Below are positions 34,261 to 43,489 of a stretch of DNA of 43,544 bases, piece after piece; position 1 is the stretch's first letter; every line of letters starts with the position of its first letter. Source of the stretch: Acidimicrobiia bacterium. Lineage in GTDB: Bacteria; Actinomycetota; Acidimicrobiia; Spongiisociales; UBA11373. Below the pieces are notes generated by a model that worked only from the letters and a program-made list of their open reading frames with translations, ran no database searches and was not told the origin of the DNA. The stretch covers positions 1 to 43,544 of the forward strand of contig JBBDWO010000005.1 in assembly GCA_040902765.1 (NCBI GenBank), read 5' to 3'. The position numbers and the translations under genes were made by a program.

Positions 34261-35735
34261 CCGATCCCGCCGATCTCACTATCGCCGACGCCGGGGCGCG
34301 CCTGCGTGCTGGCGAGCTGACCGCCGTCGACCTGCTCGACGCCGTTCGTCGGCGGGCGTCGATGACCGAGGCGATCCTCCACGCCTATCTGACCATCGAC
34401 CACGCCGGGGCCTCGGAGGCGGCCGCCGAGGCCGACGCCGCGCTGGCGAGGGGCGAGGATCGTGGCCCGCTGCACGGCATCCCGGTGGCGTTGAAGGACA
34501 ACATGGTCACCAGGGGGGTGGAGACGACGGCGTCGTCGCGGATCCTCGCCGGGTGGGTGCCGCCCTACGACGCCACCGTGGTCCAGCGGCTCCGGGCCGC
34601 GGGCGCCGTGATTTACGGCAAGACCAACCTGGACGAGTTCGCCATGGGGTCCTCCACCGAGAACTCGGCTTACGGGACCAGCCGCAACCCGTGGGATCCG
34701 GACCGCGTTCCGGGAGGGAGCAGCGGCGGGTCGGCGGCCGCCGTCGCCGTCGGGTCGGCGTTCGGCGCCCTCGGGTCCGACACCGGCGGCTCGATCCGGC
34801 AGCCGGCCGCGCTGTGCGGGGTGGTCGGGATGAAGCCCACCTACGGATTGGTGAGTCGCTACGGGCTGATCGCCTTCGCCTCGTCGCTCGACCAGATCGG
34901 ACCACTCGGTCGAACCGTCGAGGACGCGGCCATGCTGTTCGAAGCCATCACCGGGTACGACCCGTTCGACGCCACGTCGAGTCCCGGACCGGTCCCGGCG
35001 GTTCGCGCCTCTCTCGACGGAGGGGTCGACGGTCTGCGCATCGGCGTACTCTCCGAGCTGGCGAGCGAGGGCGTCGAGCCTTCGGTCGCCGCCGCCTTCC
35101 ACGACACCCTCGACCGTCTCGGCGCCGCCGGGGCCACCATCGAGGAGGTGTCGCTGCCGACCACCAAGCACGCGTTGAGCGCGTACTACCTGATCGCTCC
35201 CGCCGAGTGCTCCGCCAACCTGGCTCGCTTCGACGGCGTGCGCTACGGCCCCCGTATCGACGGTCCCAATGTGGAGCAGATGATGGCGGCGACCCGTCGC
35301 GACGGCTTCGGCCCCGAAGTGACCCGACGGATCCTGCTCGGCACCTATGCGCTGTCGGCCGGCTACTACGACGCCTTCTACGGGCAGGCGCAGCGGGTGC
35401 GGACGCTGGTGGTGCGTGAGTTCGCCGCTGCCTACGAGCGCTTCGACGCGCTGGTGACGCCGACCAGTCCGACGACCGCCTTTCCCGTTGGTGCCCGGGC
35501 CGACGACCCGCTGGCGATGTACCTGAGCGACGTGTGCACCATCCCCTCCAACCTCTCTGGCGACCCGGCCATCTCGGTTCCGGTGGGCCTCGACGAGTCT
35601 GGTCTGCCCATCGGGTTCCAGGTGCTCGGGCCAGCGCTCGGTGACGACACGGTGTTTCGGGTGGCGCGCACCGTCGAGTCGCTGGTCGGATTCGCAGCCC
35701 GTCCCGCGTTGGCGACGTCGGAGGGGGCGGTGTGA
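34257..35735 (+). CDS. gatA: Aspartyl/glutamyl-tRNA amidotransferase subunit A
   Basis: 492 aa; glutaminase/amidase subunit that frees ammonia for Glu-tRNA(Gln) or Asp-tRNA(Asn) amidation. Triad Lys80 (VALKDNM), Ser155 (GGSSGGS) and Ser179 (SDTGGSIRQPAA) at the family positions; NLSGDPAISVPVG near the C-terminus distinguishes it from general amidases. ATG 34257 overlaps gatC as ATGA, and gatB follows with a GTGA overlap. Confidence 0.97.
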   Translation: MTDPADLTIADAGARLRAGELTAVDLLDAVRRRASMTEAILHAYLTIDHAGASEAAAEADAALARGEDRGPLHGIPVALKDNMVTRGVETTASSRILAGWVPPYDATVVQRLRAAGAVIYGKTNLDEFAMGSSTENSAYGTSRNPWDPDRVPGGSSGGSAAAVAVGSAFGALGSDTGGSIRQPAALCGVVGMKPTYGLVSRYGLIAFASSLDQIGPLGRTVEDAAMLFEAITGYDPFDATSSPGPVPAVRASLDGGVDGLRIGVLSELASEGVEPSVAAAFHDTLDRLGAAGATIEEVSLPTTKHALSAYYLIAPAECSANLARFDGVRYGPRIDGPNVEQMMAATRRDGFGPEVTRRILLGTYALSAGYYDAFYGQAQRVRTLVVREFAAAYERFDALVTPTSPTTAFPVGARADDPLAMYLSDVCTIPSNLSGDPAISVPVGLDESGLPIGFQVLGPALGDDTVFRVARTVESLVGFAARPALATSEGAV

Positions 35736-37174
35736 CCTACGAGGCCGTCATCGGGATCGAGACGCACGTCGAACTGCGTACCCGCTCGAAGATGTTCTGT
35801 CGGTGCCCCGTCGACTTCGGAGCCGAGCCGAACACCAACGTGTGCCCAGTGTGCCTGGGCCTTCCCGGCGCGCTGCCGGTACCGAACCGCCAGGCAATCG
35901 AGTGGACAATCGCTCTGGGCAGCGCCCTCGGTGCCACCATCGCCACCAACTCGGTGTTCCACCGCAAGAACTACTTCTACGCCGACCTGCCGAAGAACTA
36001 TCAGATCTCGCAGTACGACGTCCCCTTGTGCGTCGGAGGACATCTGGATGTCGACGTGGACGGCACCACTGCCCGCGTGGGGATCACCCGGGTGCATCTG
36101 GAGGAGGACACCGGTAAGAGCAGCCACCTCGGCGGTGACGGCCGCATTCACGGCGCCGATGCGGTCCGTATCGACTTCAACCGCAGTGGCATCCCCCTCA
36201 TGGAGGTGGTGAGCGAGCCCGACATCCGATCCCCGGAGGTGGCGCGGGCCTACGCCCAGGAGTTGCAGTCGATCGTGATCGCCCTCGGCGTTTCCGACGC
36301 CCGTCTGGAGGAGGGCAGCATGCGATTCGACGCCAACGTGTCGCTGCGGCCGCAAGGAGCCGAAGCCCTCGGGACCAAGGTCGAGGTCAAGAACATGAAC
36401 TCGATGCGCTCGTTGCAGCGAGCCCTCGCCTATGAGATCGACCGACAGACGAAGCTGCTCGACAGCGGGGGGAGTGTCGCCCAGGAGACCCGGCACTGGG
36501 ACGAAGCCAACGGCCGCACCGACCCGGGGCGCAGCAAAGAGGAGTCGAGCGACTACCGCTACTTCCAGGAGCCCGACCTCCTCCCGCTCGAGATCCCGGA
36601 CGAGATGATCGACGGATTGGTGGGCGCCCTCCCGGAGCTCCCGACCGTCCGTAGGGGCCGACTCACCGAACTCGGGGTGGATCCGGCCTCGGCGCAGACC
36701 ATCGTGTCCGGCGACCTGACCGGGCTCCTCGACGACGCGGTCGCTGCCGGCGCCGATGCCCGTGCCGCCGGCATCTGGCTCGCCGGCGAGGTGATCGCCC
36801 ACCTCAACCGGCACGGTGGCGATGCGACGTTGCTCCATCTCGACGGGCCCGGCCTCGCCGAACTGTGTGCCATGGTCGCCGCCGCAGAGCTTTCGGCCAC
36901 CGCCGCCAAGGAGGTGCTGGCCGGGGTGTTCGCCGGAGAGGGGTCTCCGCGTGCCGTGGCCGAAGCGCGCGACCTGATGCAGGTGTCCGATGAGGCAGCG
37001 CTCGGCGCGGTGGTGGAGGCGGTCCTGGCCGAGCACGCCGAGGAGGTGGCTCGGCTGCGGGACGGCGAGGACCGGCTGGTCGGGTTCCTCGTCGGCAAGG
37101 TTATGGCGGCCTCGGGGGGGAAGGCTGACCCGGCCCTCGCCTCCGAGCTGATCCGCCGATTCGCCGCGTCGTGA
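35732..37174 (+). CDS. gatB: Aspartyl/glutamyl-tRNA amidotransferase subunit B
   Basis: 480 aa; tRNA-binding kinase/transamidase subunit. IGIETHVELRTRSKMFCRCPVDFG and CPVCLGLPGALPVPN contain a four-Cys zinc site; EVKNMNSMRSLQRAL and SSDYRYFQEPDLLPL are strongly conserved; the C-terminal helical and YqeY-like tail is complete. GTG 35732 overlaps gatA. The HAD gene starts at its stop. Confidence 0.97.
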   Translation: MTYEAVIGIETHVELRTRSKMFCRCPVDFGAEPNTNVCPVCLGLPGALPVPNRQAIEWTIALGSALGATIATNSVFHRKNYFYADLPKNYQISQYDVPLCVGGHLDVDVDGTTARVGITRVHLEEDTGKSSHLGGDGRIHGADAVRIDFNRSGIPLMEVVSEPDIRSPEVARAYAQELQSIVIALGVSDARLEEGSMRFDANVSLRPQGAEALGTKVEVKNMNSMRSLQRALAYEIDRQTKLLDSGGSVAQETRHWDEANGRTDPGRSKEESSDYRYFQEPDLLPLEIPDEMIDGLVGALPELPTVRRGRLTELGVDPASAQTIVSGDLTGLLDDAVAAGADARAAGIWLAGEVIAHLNRHGGDATLLHLDGPGLAELCAMVAAAELSATAAKEVLAGVFAGEGSPRAVAEARDLMQVSDEAALGAVVEAVLAEHAEEVARLRDGEDRLVGFLVGKVMAASGGKADPALASELIRRFAAS

Positions 37175-37815
37175 CCGGGCCAGCCGCGGTCGTCTTCGAC
37201 TGCGACGGGGTCCTCGCCGACTCCGAACCCCACTCGGTGGCCGCCTGGCTGGTGGTCCTCCGAGCCCTCGGACATCCCGGGACCGAGTCGGACGTCGAGG
37301 CGTGCACCGGTCTGGGATTCGGCCCGACCTGGGAGCGCCTCAGCGACCTCGTACCGCTCCCGTCGCGGGCCGAGGTGTGGGCTCTGCTGATCGCGGCGCT
37401 CGAGGCGAGGTTCATCGATCCCGGGCTCGACCGCTTCCCCGACGCTGCGGCCGTGCTCAATCGGTGCCTGGCCGAGTCGGTGCCCGTCGCCGTCGTGTCG
37501 GCGAGTCCCCGCCAGCGTCTCGATCTGACCCTCCGGCATGTCGGACTCGACGGAGTGTTCGCGGTGTTGGTCTCCGGCGACGACGTGCAGCACGGCAAGC
37601 CGGCGTCCGACGCCTACGTACTTGCCGCCGAAGGACTCGGGGTCGACCCCGCAGCATGCGTGGTGGTCGAGGACAGCCCGACGGGAGTAGCCGCCGGACT
37701 CGCCGCCGGTGCCCGCGTCGTCGCCGTCGTCCGCGACGAGGCTCTGCGCGACGCGCTCGAGTCCTCCGGAGCGGTAGTGGTCGACCGCGTCACGAGCGAG
37801 GCCGTTGGACTCTAA
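37171..37815 (+). CDS. HAD-superfamily phosphatase, beta-phosphoglucomutase-like
   Basis: 214-aa cytoplasmic HAD subfamily IA protein: motif I VFDCDGVLADSE (Asp nucleophile and general acid), motif II VVSAS, motif III Lys in HGKPASDAY, motif IV VVVEDSPTGVAAG. The sequence is of the type acting on small phosphosugars or phosphoglycolate; the substrate is not deducible. GTG start overlapping gatB, so it rides on the gat operon without an obvious functional link. Confidence 0.88.
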   Translation: MTGPAAVVFDCDGVLADSEPHSVAAWLVVLRALGHPGTESDVEACTGLGFGPTWERLSDLVPLPSRAEVWALLIAALEARFIDPGLDRFPDAAAVLNRCLAESVPVAVVSASPRQRLDLTLRHVGLDGVFAVLVSGDDVQHGKPASDAYVLAAEGLGVDPAACVVVEDSPTGVAAGLAAGARVVAVVRDEALRDALESSGAVVVDRVTSEAVGL

Positions 37816-37854
37816 GGCCTTGTCCTCGCCCCTCGCCGGGCAGTGCCCCGGCAA

Positions 37855-37893
37855 GCCGGTAGCCGGTAGCCGGTAGCCGGTGACCGGTAACCT
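37855..37893. repeat. Heptamer array GCCGGTA x3 plus variants
   Basis: GCCGGTA three times, GCCGGTG and ACCGGTA, ending in the TAACCT box of the SDR gene. Confidence 0.9.
37888..37893 (+). promoter_or_regulatory. -10 box TAACCT of the SDR gene
   Basis: TAACCT six bases before ATG 37900, overlapping the last GGTA of a heptamer array. Confidence 0.65.
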
Positions 37894-37899
37894 CGCCAC

Positions 37900-38877
37900 A
37901 TGCACTACCTCGTCACGGGAGTGACCGGCTACCTGGGCGGGTACGTGACCGCCGACCTCCTTCGGCTGGGTCACGATGTGACCGCCCTGGTGCCGACTCG
38001 GTCGGATGCCGTAGAACTGGCGGCGATGGGCGTCTGGCCGGCCATCGGGTCGGTCACCGATGAGGCTTCGTTGCGCCGGGCGATGCACGGTGTCGATGGT
38101 GTGTTCCATGTCGCCGGTCACCGCATCGGATTCCACGACCGACGCACCGCCGAGACGATCAACGTGGATGGCACCCGAAACGTGCTCTCGGCCGCGCGCT
38201 GGGCGGGGGTCCCCCGCGTCGTCTACACGGGCACGCTCGCCGTGTTCTCCGACACGAGGGGAGTCCTCGTCGACGAGGCGTACCGGCACACGGGGAGACA
38301 CCTCACTGTCTACGACCGCATCAAGGCACGCACCTTCGACGAGGTGGTGCGGCCGGAGATGGAGTCGGGGGCGCCGGTCATCGCGCTCCTCGCCGGAGCG
38401 GTCTACGGCCCGCGTGACTCGAGCCGCATGGCATCGGTCCTGGGTCGCTACCTGCGTGGCCGGGTGCGGTTTGTCAACGGGGACACCGCCTACTGCTGGG
38501 CCCATGTGGAGGACATGGCGCGAATCCATGTGGTGGCCATGGAGCGGGCAACCCCGGGGCAGAGTTACATCGTGGGCGGTGAGCCTCGGAGCGTTCGTGA
38601 CGTCCTCGCCCTCGCCGGCGCGCTGGTGGGTCGGATCGGTGCGCCGATGTCGGTCCCTGCCTGGGTGTCGCGGGTGCCCGCAGCGGTGCTCGGGGGGCTA
38701 TCCCGGGTGATTCCCCGCCTCCGACCCACCGCCGAGCGCATACGGCTGGCAACCGGCGTCACCTACCTCGGAAGCGACGAGAAGGCGCGGCGCGAACTGG
38801 GGTGGGATCCCCGCTCTCTCGAGGATGGCCTCCCCGAAGCGATGGAGTCGCTGCTGCGCGACATGGTGGAGGCGTGA
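37900..38877 (+). CDS. NAD(P)-dependent epimerase/dehydratase (extended SDR)
   Basis: 325-aa Rossmann-fold protein: GVTGYLGGYV nucleotide-binding motif at 7-16, VFHVAGH, and YDRIKA as the Tyr-x3-Lys catalytic pair. The C-terminal substrate-binding part has WAHVEDMARIHVVAME and TGVTYLGSDEKARRELGWDPRSLEDGL, typical of dihydroflavonol-reductase or sterol-dehydrogenase-like SDRs. The substrate is unknown. Leaderless start at ATG 37900. Confidence 0.87.
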   Translation: MHYLVTGVTGYLGGYVTADLLRLGHDVTALVPTRSDAVELAAMGVWPAIGSVTDEASLRRAMHGVDGVFHVAGHRIGFHDRRTAETINVDGTRNVLSAARWAGVPRVVYTGTLAVFSDTRGVLVDEAYRHTGRHLTVYDRIKARTFDEVVRPEMESGAPVIALLAGAVYGPRDSSRMASVLGRYLRGRVRFVNGDTAYCWAHVEDMARIHVVAMERATPGQSYIVGGEPRSVRDVLALAGALVGRIGAPMSVPAWVSRVPAAVLGGLSRVIPRLRPTAERIRLATGVTYLGSDEKARRELGWDPRSLEDGLPEAMESLLRDMVEA

Positions 38878-38894
38878 GAGGCGCGCTTCGCGGT

Positions 38895-38960
38895 GCGCAA
38901 TTCGCGATTCGCGAGACTCGACCCAGATCTGGATTGCGAATTGCGAATTGCGAATTGCGC
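38895..38960. repeat. Inverted heptamer pair GCAATTC/GCGATTC and GCGAATT
   Basis: GCGCAATTCGCGATTCGCGA (38895-38914), an 18-bp centre GACTCGACCCAGATCTGG, then ATTGCGA-type units x4 (38933-38960). It lies between the SDR gene and pepN and would form a long hairpin. Confidence 0.9.
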
Positions 38961-38994
38961 TTCTCTGGTAAAAAGACGAGCCGCTAGTTCTCCT

Positions 38995-39000
38995 GGAGGA
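38995..39000 (+). promoter_or_regulatory. Ribosome site GGAGGA deciding the pepN TTG start
   Basis: GGAGGA three bases before TTG 39004. The in-frame ATG at 38893 lies in the repeat array, so the TTG is preferred. It is one of the few strong Shine-Dalgarno sites ahead of a first gene here. Confidence 0.6.
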
Positions 39001-39003
39001 TCG

Positions 39004-41523
39004 TTGTCTGACGCCGCACCCGACCGTCTCACCCAGGCCGAGGACGAAGCTCGCGCCGGTACGGTCTCTAACATCGCCTACGTGCTCGATCTCGACCTCG
39101 AGGCCGGGGCGAAGACCTTCCGCGGTGACGTCACCATCTCCTTTCGTCACCACGGCGGCGACACCTTCCTCGAGTGGGTCGGCGGCACGATCGATCTCAT
39201 GGAGATCAACGGGAAGCCGGTAGAGCCCGACTGGGACGGCTCCCGGATCGCCCTTCCCGCGGCGGCCCTCCAGGAGGACACCACCCTCCGCATCTCCTAC
39301 CAGCGGGCCTACGACCACACCGGCGAGGGATTCCACCAGTTCGTCGACCCCGCCGACGGGTCCGAGTACCTGTACACGCAGTTCGAGCCCTACTCGGCTC
39401 ATCGCCTCCTGCCGTGCTTCGACCAGCCCGACCTCAAGGCCACTTACGAGCTGACCGTGACCGCACCCGCGGCCTGGCTGGTGACCACCGCCGGCAAGGA
39501 GCTGGGGCGCGAGGCGATGCCCGACGGTCGCTCGCGTCGCGTGTTCGAGCGGACCGTGCCCTTCTCGACGTACCTGCTTTCGGTGGTGGCCGGCGATTAC
39601 GGGTCGGTGTACGACGAGCACGATGGCATCCAGCTCGGTCTGCACGCCCGCAAGTCGCTGATGCCCCATCTCGACTCGGATCCGCTGTTCGCCCTGAGCA
39701 AGCGGGGCATCGACTTCTTCGGTGAGTTGTTCGCCGAGCCCTATCCCTTCGGCAAGTACGACCAGGTGTTCGTTCCCGAGTTCAACTGGGGCGGCATGGA
39801 GAACGTGGCCAACATCACCTACACCGACACCGTAGTGTTCCGTGACCCGCCTACCGACGACCAGCTGGTGCGTCGTGCCGAGTACTTCATGCACGAGCTC
39901 GCTCACATGTGGTTCGGCGACCTGGTGACCCTCAAGTGGTGGAACGACCTGTGGCTCAACGAGTCGTTCGCTTCTTACGTCGCTTACCTGGCCCTCGACT
40001 CGTTCGACGGGCAGTACTCGACGATCTGGCTGGACTTCAACTTCCGGATGAAGGTGTGGGCGTATCGCGAGGATCACCTGCCCACCACCCATCGGATCGC
40101 CGACGACGTGCCGTCCACCGATGAGACCTTTCTCAACTTCGACGGAATCACCTACGGCAAGGGCGCCTCGGTGCTCCGGCAGCTGGTCTACACCATCGGG
40201 GAGGACGCATTCCGCGACGGGCTACGCACCTACTTCGCCCGCCACCGGTTCGGCAACGCCACGCTCGCCGACTTCCTGCGAGCCCTCCAGGAGGGGAGTG
40301 GTGTGGATCTCCTGGCGTGGTCGGAGCCCTGGCTGCGTACTCCGTCGCTGAACACGCTGTCGGTGTCGTGGGAGGAGGAGGACGGGGTCGTCACGTCGAT
40401 GATGATGACCCAGGAGGCGCCGGACGACCATCCCACCCTGCGTCCCCACACCACCGGGCTGCTGCTCATCGACGCCGCCGGGAACCAGCGCGTCCTGCGC
40501 GTCCAGATCGACGGGCCGACCGCCGACATCGCCGAAGCCGTCGGCCTGCCAACACCCGTCTTCGCCTACCCGAACGCCGACGACCACGCGTACGCCCGTC
40601 TTCAGCTCGACCCGCTGACGATCGACTACGCCAAGGAACACCTGAGCGGGTTCGACAGGCCTCTGCTCCGGCATCAGCTGTGGGCCACGCTGTGGGGTTC
40701 CGTGCGGGACCAGCGGTTGTCCTCACTCGACTACGTGGATCTGATCACCGAGCATCTCGGCGACGAGGAGTCGCTCGCCATCGTGCAGATGGTGACGGCG
40801 ACGGCCGCGGCGACGATCGGGCGGTTCTTGCCCGAGGATCGGATCGATGTGGCTGCTGCCCGGTTCGTGGCCTTTGCCGACGATGCCATGCAGCACTCCC
40901 TCGGCACCGACCGCGCCGTTCTGTGGGCACGCGCCCTCATCTCGCTGGCGCACTCGGAGGCTGACGCCCGTCGGGCCGCCGAGATCGTGGACGACCCCCC
41001 GAAGGGGCTGAGCATCGACCAGGAGATGCGATGGGCCGTGGCGGTGCGCTGGTCGGCTTTGGGGCTCGCCGGCGCTGCCGAACGCCTCGCCGCGGAGCGC
41101 GAGAGGGATCCGTCGGACCGCGGTGACCGGGCGATGGCTGCCGCGGAAGCGGCCCGGCCCGATGCTGGAGTGAAGGCGGATGTCTGGCAGCGGCTTCACG
41201 GTGACGGATACGCCTCGCTGCAGCTGGCGAGCGCCGCGGCGGGAGGCTTCTGGCAGCGTTCGCAGCGCGAGTTGCTCGAGGAGTTCGTGGGCCCCTTCTT
41301 CGAGGGCCTGCCCGGCGTCATTGCCGAGCGGGAGCCCGAAGCAGCTCGCGCCTACTTCCGGACCACTTTTCCCGGCCACCGGGTCGACGACGGCATGCGG
41401 GACCTGATCGCCGGCGTCCTGGGTCGGCACGATCTCGGATCGATGCTGCGGCGCATGCTCACCGAGGCCGATGACGAGCTGGCGCGGGCGCTCAAGTGCC
41501 GGGAGTTTGCCAAGCGCAATTAG
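39004..41523 (+). CDS. pepN: Aminopeptidase N (M1 family)
   Basis: 839-aa zinc metalloaminopeptidase. NWGGMENVANITY holds the GxMEN exopeptidase motif (263-267, here GGMEN), HELAH at 297-301 with Glu320 is the zinc site, and a catalytic Tyr follows in the ITYGKGASVL region. The C-terminal ERAP-like helical domain is complete. The TTG start has a GGAGGA ribosome site. The last residues, Arg-Asn, and the stop (CGC AAT TAG) are repeat-derived. Confidence 0.95.
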   Translation: MSDAAPDRLTQAEDEARAGTVSNIAYVLDLDLEAGAKTFRGDVTISFRHHGGDTFLEWVGGTIDLMEINGKPVEPDWDGSRIALPAAALQEDTTLRISYQRAYDHTGEGFHQFVDPADGSEYLYTQFEPYSAHRLLPCFDQPDLKATYELTVTAPAAWLVTTAGKELGREAMPDGRSRRVFERTVPFSTYLLSVVAGDYGSVYDEHDGIQLGLHARKSLMPHLDSDPLFALSKRGIDFFGELFAEPYPFGKYDQVFVPEFNWGGMENVANITYTDTVVFRDPPTDDQLVRRAEYFMHELAHMWFGDLVTLKWWNDLWLNESFASYVAYLALDSFDGQYSTIWLDFNFRMKVWAYREDHLPTTHRIADDVPSTDETFLNFDGITYGKGASVLRQLVYTIGEDAFRDGLRTYFARHRFGNATLADFLRALQEGSGVDLLAWSEPWLRTPSLNTLSVSWEEEDGVVTSMMMTQEAPDDHPTLRPHTTGLLLIDAAGNQRVLRVQIDGPTADIAEAVGLPTPVFAYPNADDHAYARLQLDPLTIDYAKEHLSGFDRPLLRHQLWATLWGSVRDQRLSSLDYVDLITEHLGDEESLAIVQMVTATAAATIGRFLPEDRIDVAAARFVAFADDAMQHSLGTDRAVLWARALISLAHSEADARRAAEIVDDPPKGLSIDQEMRWAVAVRWSALGLAGAAERLAAERERDPSDRGDRAMAAAEAARPDAGVKADVWQRLHGDGYASLQLASAAAGGFWQRSQRELLEEFVGPFFEGLPGVIAEREPEAARAYFRTTFPGHRVDDGMRDLIAGVLGRHDLGSMLRRMLTEADDELARALKCREFAKRN

Positions 41524-41628
41524 CAATTCGCGATTCGCGATTCGCAAGATGGGCTGGGGGGGCCGATCACCTCGGTAGGGCTTCTTGGCTGTCTGGGCGA
41601 ATTGCGAATAGCGAATTGCGAATCGCTA
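41516..41628. repeat. Paired heptamer arrays between pepN and the LCP gene
   Basis: Left: GCAATTA, GCAATTC, GCGATTC x2 (41516-41543), containing the pepN stop TAG. Right: GCGAATT, GCGAATA, GCGAATT, GCGAATC (41597-41624) leading into the stop of the convergent LCP gene (41626-41628). Each gene runs out through the same repeat family, in mirror image. Confidence 0.92.
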
Positions 41629-43161
41629 CTCCTGGACTCCACACACACTCGACAGGGGATCCAGGCCGAGCAGCGGCAACGAGACCTCTGGGGGCTGATT
41701 GATCGCTATGTCGACTCGCGCTCGGATGAGTTCGACGTTGGGAACGCCGTATCCCTCGATGGTGTGTGAGATGTAGGACAGGCCCGTGCCGGCCAGGTCC
41801 GGCGCACCGGGCATGATCCGGAGGGCGGCCATTCGGGAGGTGTCGACCTTGCCCACCAGCTCGATGAAGTCGGGGATCATCGCCATCGGGATGTCGGTGA
41901 GGACGCTCCGCTGGATGGCAGGAACCAGTGACGGGAACGCCCGCAGCAGTGACACCGGGTCGGCGGTGCGAGCCAGCGCCTCGAGCACGCACCGCTGCCG
42001 GGCCATGCGGTCGTAGTCGTCCGATCCCCGGCGGGTCCTGGCGAAGGCGAGCGCCTCCCGTCCGTCCATGTGATAGGTGCCTGGGTTGAAGACCAGGGTG
42101 ACGTAGGTGCCGTCCGGGTGGGGGTACTGCTCGTCGCGCATGGATCGGGTGACGGTGATGTCGACGCCCCCGAGGGCATCGATGATGTCGACGAACCCCT
42201 GCAGGTTGACGAAGGCGAAGTAGTCGATCTCGAGCCCGAGCAGGTTCCCCAGGATCACCTTCGACGCCTCGCCCCCGGCGTTCGGAGCGTCGAACAGCTC
42301 CGGGTTGTCCCTACCCCAGGCGTAGACGGCCCACACCAGGTAGTTGGGGTTACCGAACAGGCCACCGGGCCACTGCGAGGCTGCCGCGTGCTCCGGGGGG
42401 ATCGGGATGTGGATGATGTTGCGCGGGATCCCGAACATGGCGGCGTGGCCGGTTTGGGGGTCGACCGACACCACGATCATCGTGTCGGTGCGATCGCCCC
42501 GTCGGCCGAGGCCGGCGTCGCTCCCCAGCAGCAGGATGTTGACTCGTTCTTTCCCGGCGAAGGGGCCGGGCAGGGTCGTTGTCGTGTCGGGTGGGAGGGT
42601 GGTCGACGTGGTCGAGGCTCCCGGAACCGTGGTCGGAGGCGCCGTCGATGTGGTCGTCGGCTGATCGGGATCTGTGACAAAGTCGTAGGTCAGCAGGTCG
42701 TGGAGCGCGAGGTTGCGCTGGCCCGCCCAGGCGTGCGGCACCGTGGTGAGGACCAGGATCGCGGCCAGGGCCCCGGCCATCAGCGCGCTGCTGGCGGTTC
42801 CGGGGCGGCGAGGTGTCTGCTCGCGGGCCAGCACGTACGCATCCACCACCGCCGCTGCTCGGAACATGAGGAGCACGATGTTGACGACGAGGAGTACAAG
42901 CAGCAGGTCCGGGCTGCGGAAGAACGGTCGCGACAGGTCGAGGGCGAGGCCGAGACCGCCCACGAAGAAGATGAGGAGGAGCAGGATGGTGGCGGGTACG
43001 GCGACCAGGGCGGTCACGGCCAGGTAGCCCCATGCCCGTCGTCGGTGTCCTGCGTACCACTGGCCCGCACCGGGGATGAGGGCAGAGAGGATGGCGGCGA
43101 CGAGGGGGCGGGGGGTTGGCCGTGCCGGCGGCGGATCGAACCGTGCCAGGCGGGAGGTCAT
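41626..43161 (-). CDS. LytR-CpsA-Psr (LCP) family cell-wall glycopolymer transferase
   Basis: 511 aa. Residues about 20-150 hold several membrane segments (LVAAILSALIPGAGQWYAG; WGYLAVTALVAVPATILLLLIFFVGGLGLAL; LLLVLLVVNIVLLMF; LMAGALAAILVLTTV), then a Thr/Pro linker and an LCP domain outside the membrane: VNILLLGSDAGLGRRGDRTDTMIVVSVDP, GIPRNI, and DGREALAFARTRRGSDDYDRMARQR with the phospholipid-binding Arg residues. Such enzymes attach secondary polymers to peptidoglycan. The multi-pass N-terminus is longer than the usual single anchor. ATG 43161 follows TATGCT by eight bases. Confidence 0.9.
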   Translation of the reverse strand: MTSRLARFDPPPARPTPRPLVAAILSALIPGAGQWYAGHRRRAWGYLAVTALVAVPATILLLLIFFVGGLGLALDLSRPFFRSPDLLLVLLVVNIVLLMFRAAAVVDAYVLAREQTPRRPGTASSALMAGALAAILVLTTVPHAWAGQRNLALHDLLTYDFVTDPDQPTTTSTAPPTTVPGASTTSTTLPPDTTTTLPGPFAGKERVNILLLGSDAGLGRRGDRTDTMIVVSVDPQTGHAAMFGIPRNIIHIPIPPEHAAASQWPGGLFGNPNYLVWAVYAWGRDNPELFDAPNAGGEASKVILGNLLGLEIDYFAFVNLQGFVDIIDALGGVDITVTRSMRDEQYPHPDGTYVTLVFNPGTYHMDGREALAFARTRRGSDDYDRMARQRCVLEALARTADPVSLLRAFPSLVPAIQRSVLTDIPMAMIPDFIELVGKVDTSRMAALRIMPGAPDLAGTGLSYISHTIEGYGVPNVELIRARVDIAINQPPEVSLPLLGLDPLSSVCGVQE

Positions 43162-43169
43162 CGCCGGTC

Positions 43170-43175
43170 AGCATA
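43170..43175 (-). promoter_or_regulatory. -10 box TATGCT of the LCP gene
   Basis: TATGCT on the - strand, eight bases before ATG 43161; divergent from the 43235 box. Confidence 0.58.
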
Positions 43176-43234
43176 CGGTCGAGCCAGGACTGTGCATGAG
43201 GGTCGAAAGTCCCTCGAATCGGGTGCCTCGGCCC

Positions 43235-43240
43235 TAGCCT
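43235..43240 (+). promoter_or_regulatory. -10 box TAGCCT of the 43247 gene
   Basis: TAGCCT six bases before GTG 43247. Confidence 0.62.
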
Positions 43241-43246
43241 GCGCCG

Positions 43247-43489
43247 GTGCTCGCCATTCGTCTCGCCATCGGAGCCGGCTCGGGACTCCTCGTCGCCGGG
43301 TTGTCGCGCGCCGGGGAGATCACCGATCAGGTACGGGCCAACCCGGAACTCCAGCGACTCCTGATCGGTGTCGGAGTCGTCACCGCCGCCATCTTCGTGT
43401 TCGGCATCCTCAGGCACGCCGTCAGGGCGGCGGTGATCGGCGGGATCCTGTGTGTCGTGGTCTGGCTCTGGTACTTCAACATCCGCTGA
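43247..43489 (+). CDS. Small two- to three-pass membrane protein, function unknown
   Basis: 80 aa with hydrophobic segments at about 4-17, 39-55 and 60-77, and a charged loop between the first two (RAGEITDQVRANPELQRL). No family recognised. The GTG start is supported by the TAGCCT box at leaderless spacing, which is the main reason to believe this short gene is real. The remaining bases to the window end hold another TAGGCT hexamer (43507-43512), possibly the promoter of a gene outside the window. Confidence 0.68.
   Translation: MLAIRLAIGAGSGLLVAGLSRAGEITDQVRANPELQRLLIGVGVVTAAIFVFGILRHAVRAAVIGGILCVVVWLWYFNIR

Noticed and set aside
38893-39003. N-terminal extension of PepN
   Set aside because: The in-frame sequence is translation of the heptamer array; the GGAGGA site points to TTG 39004.
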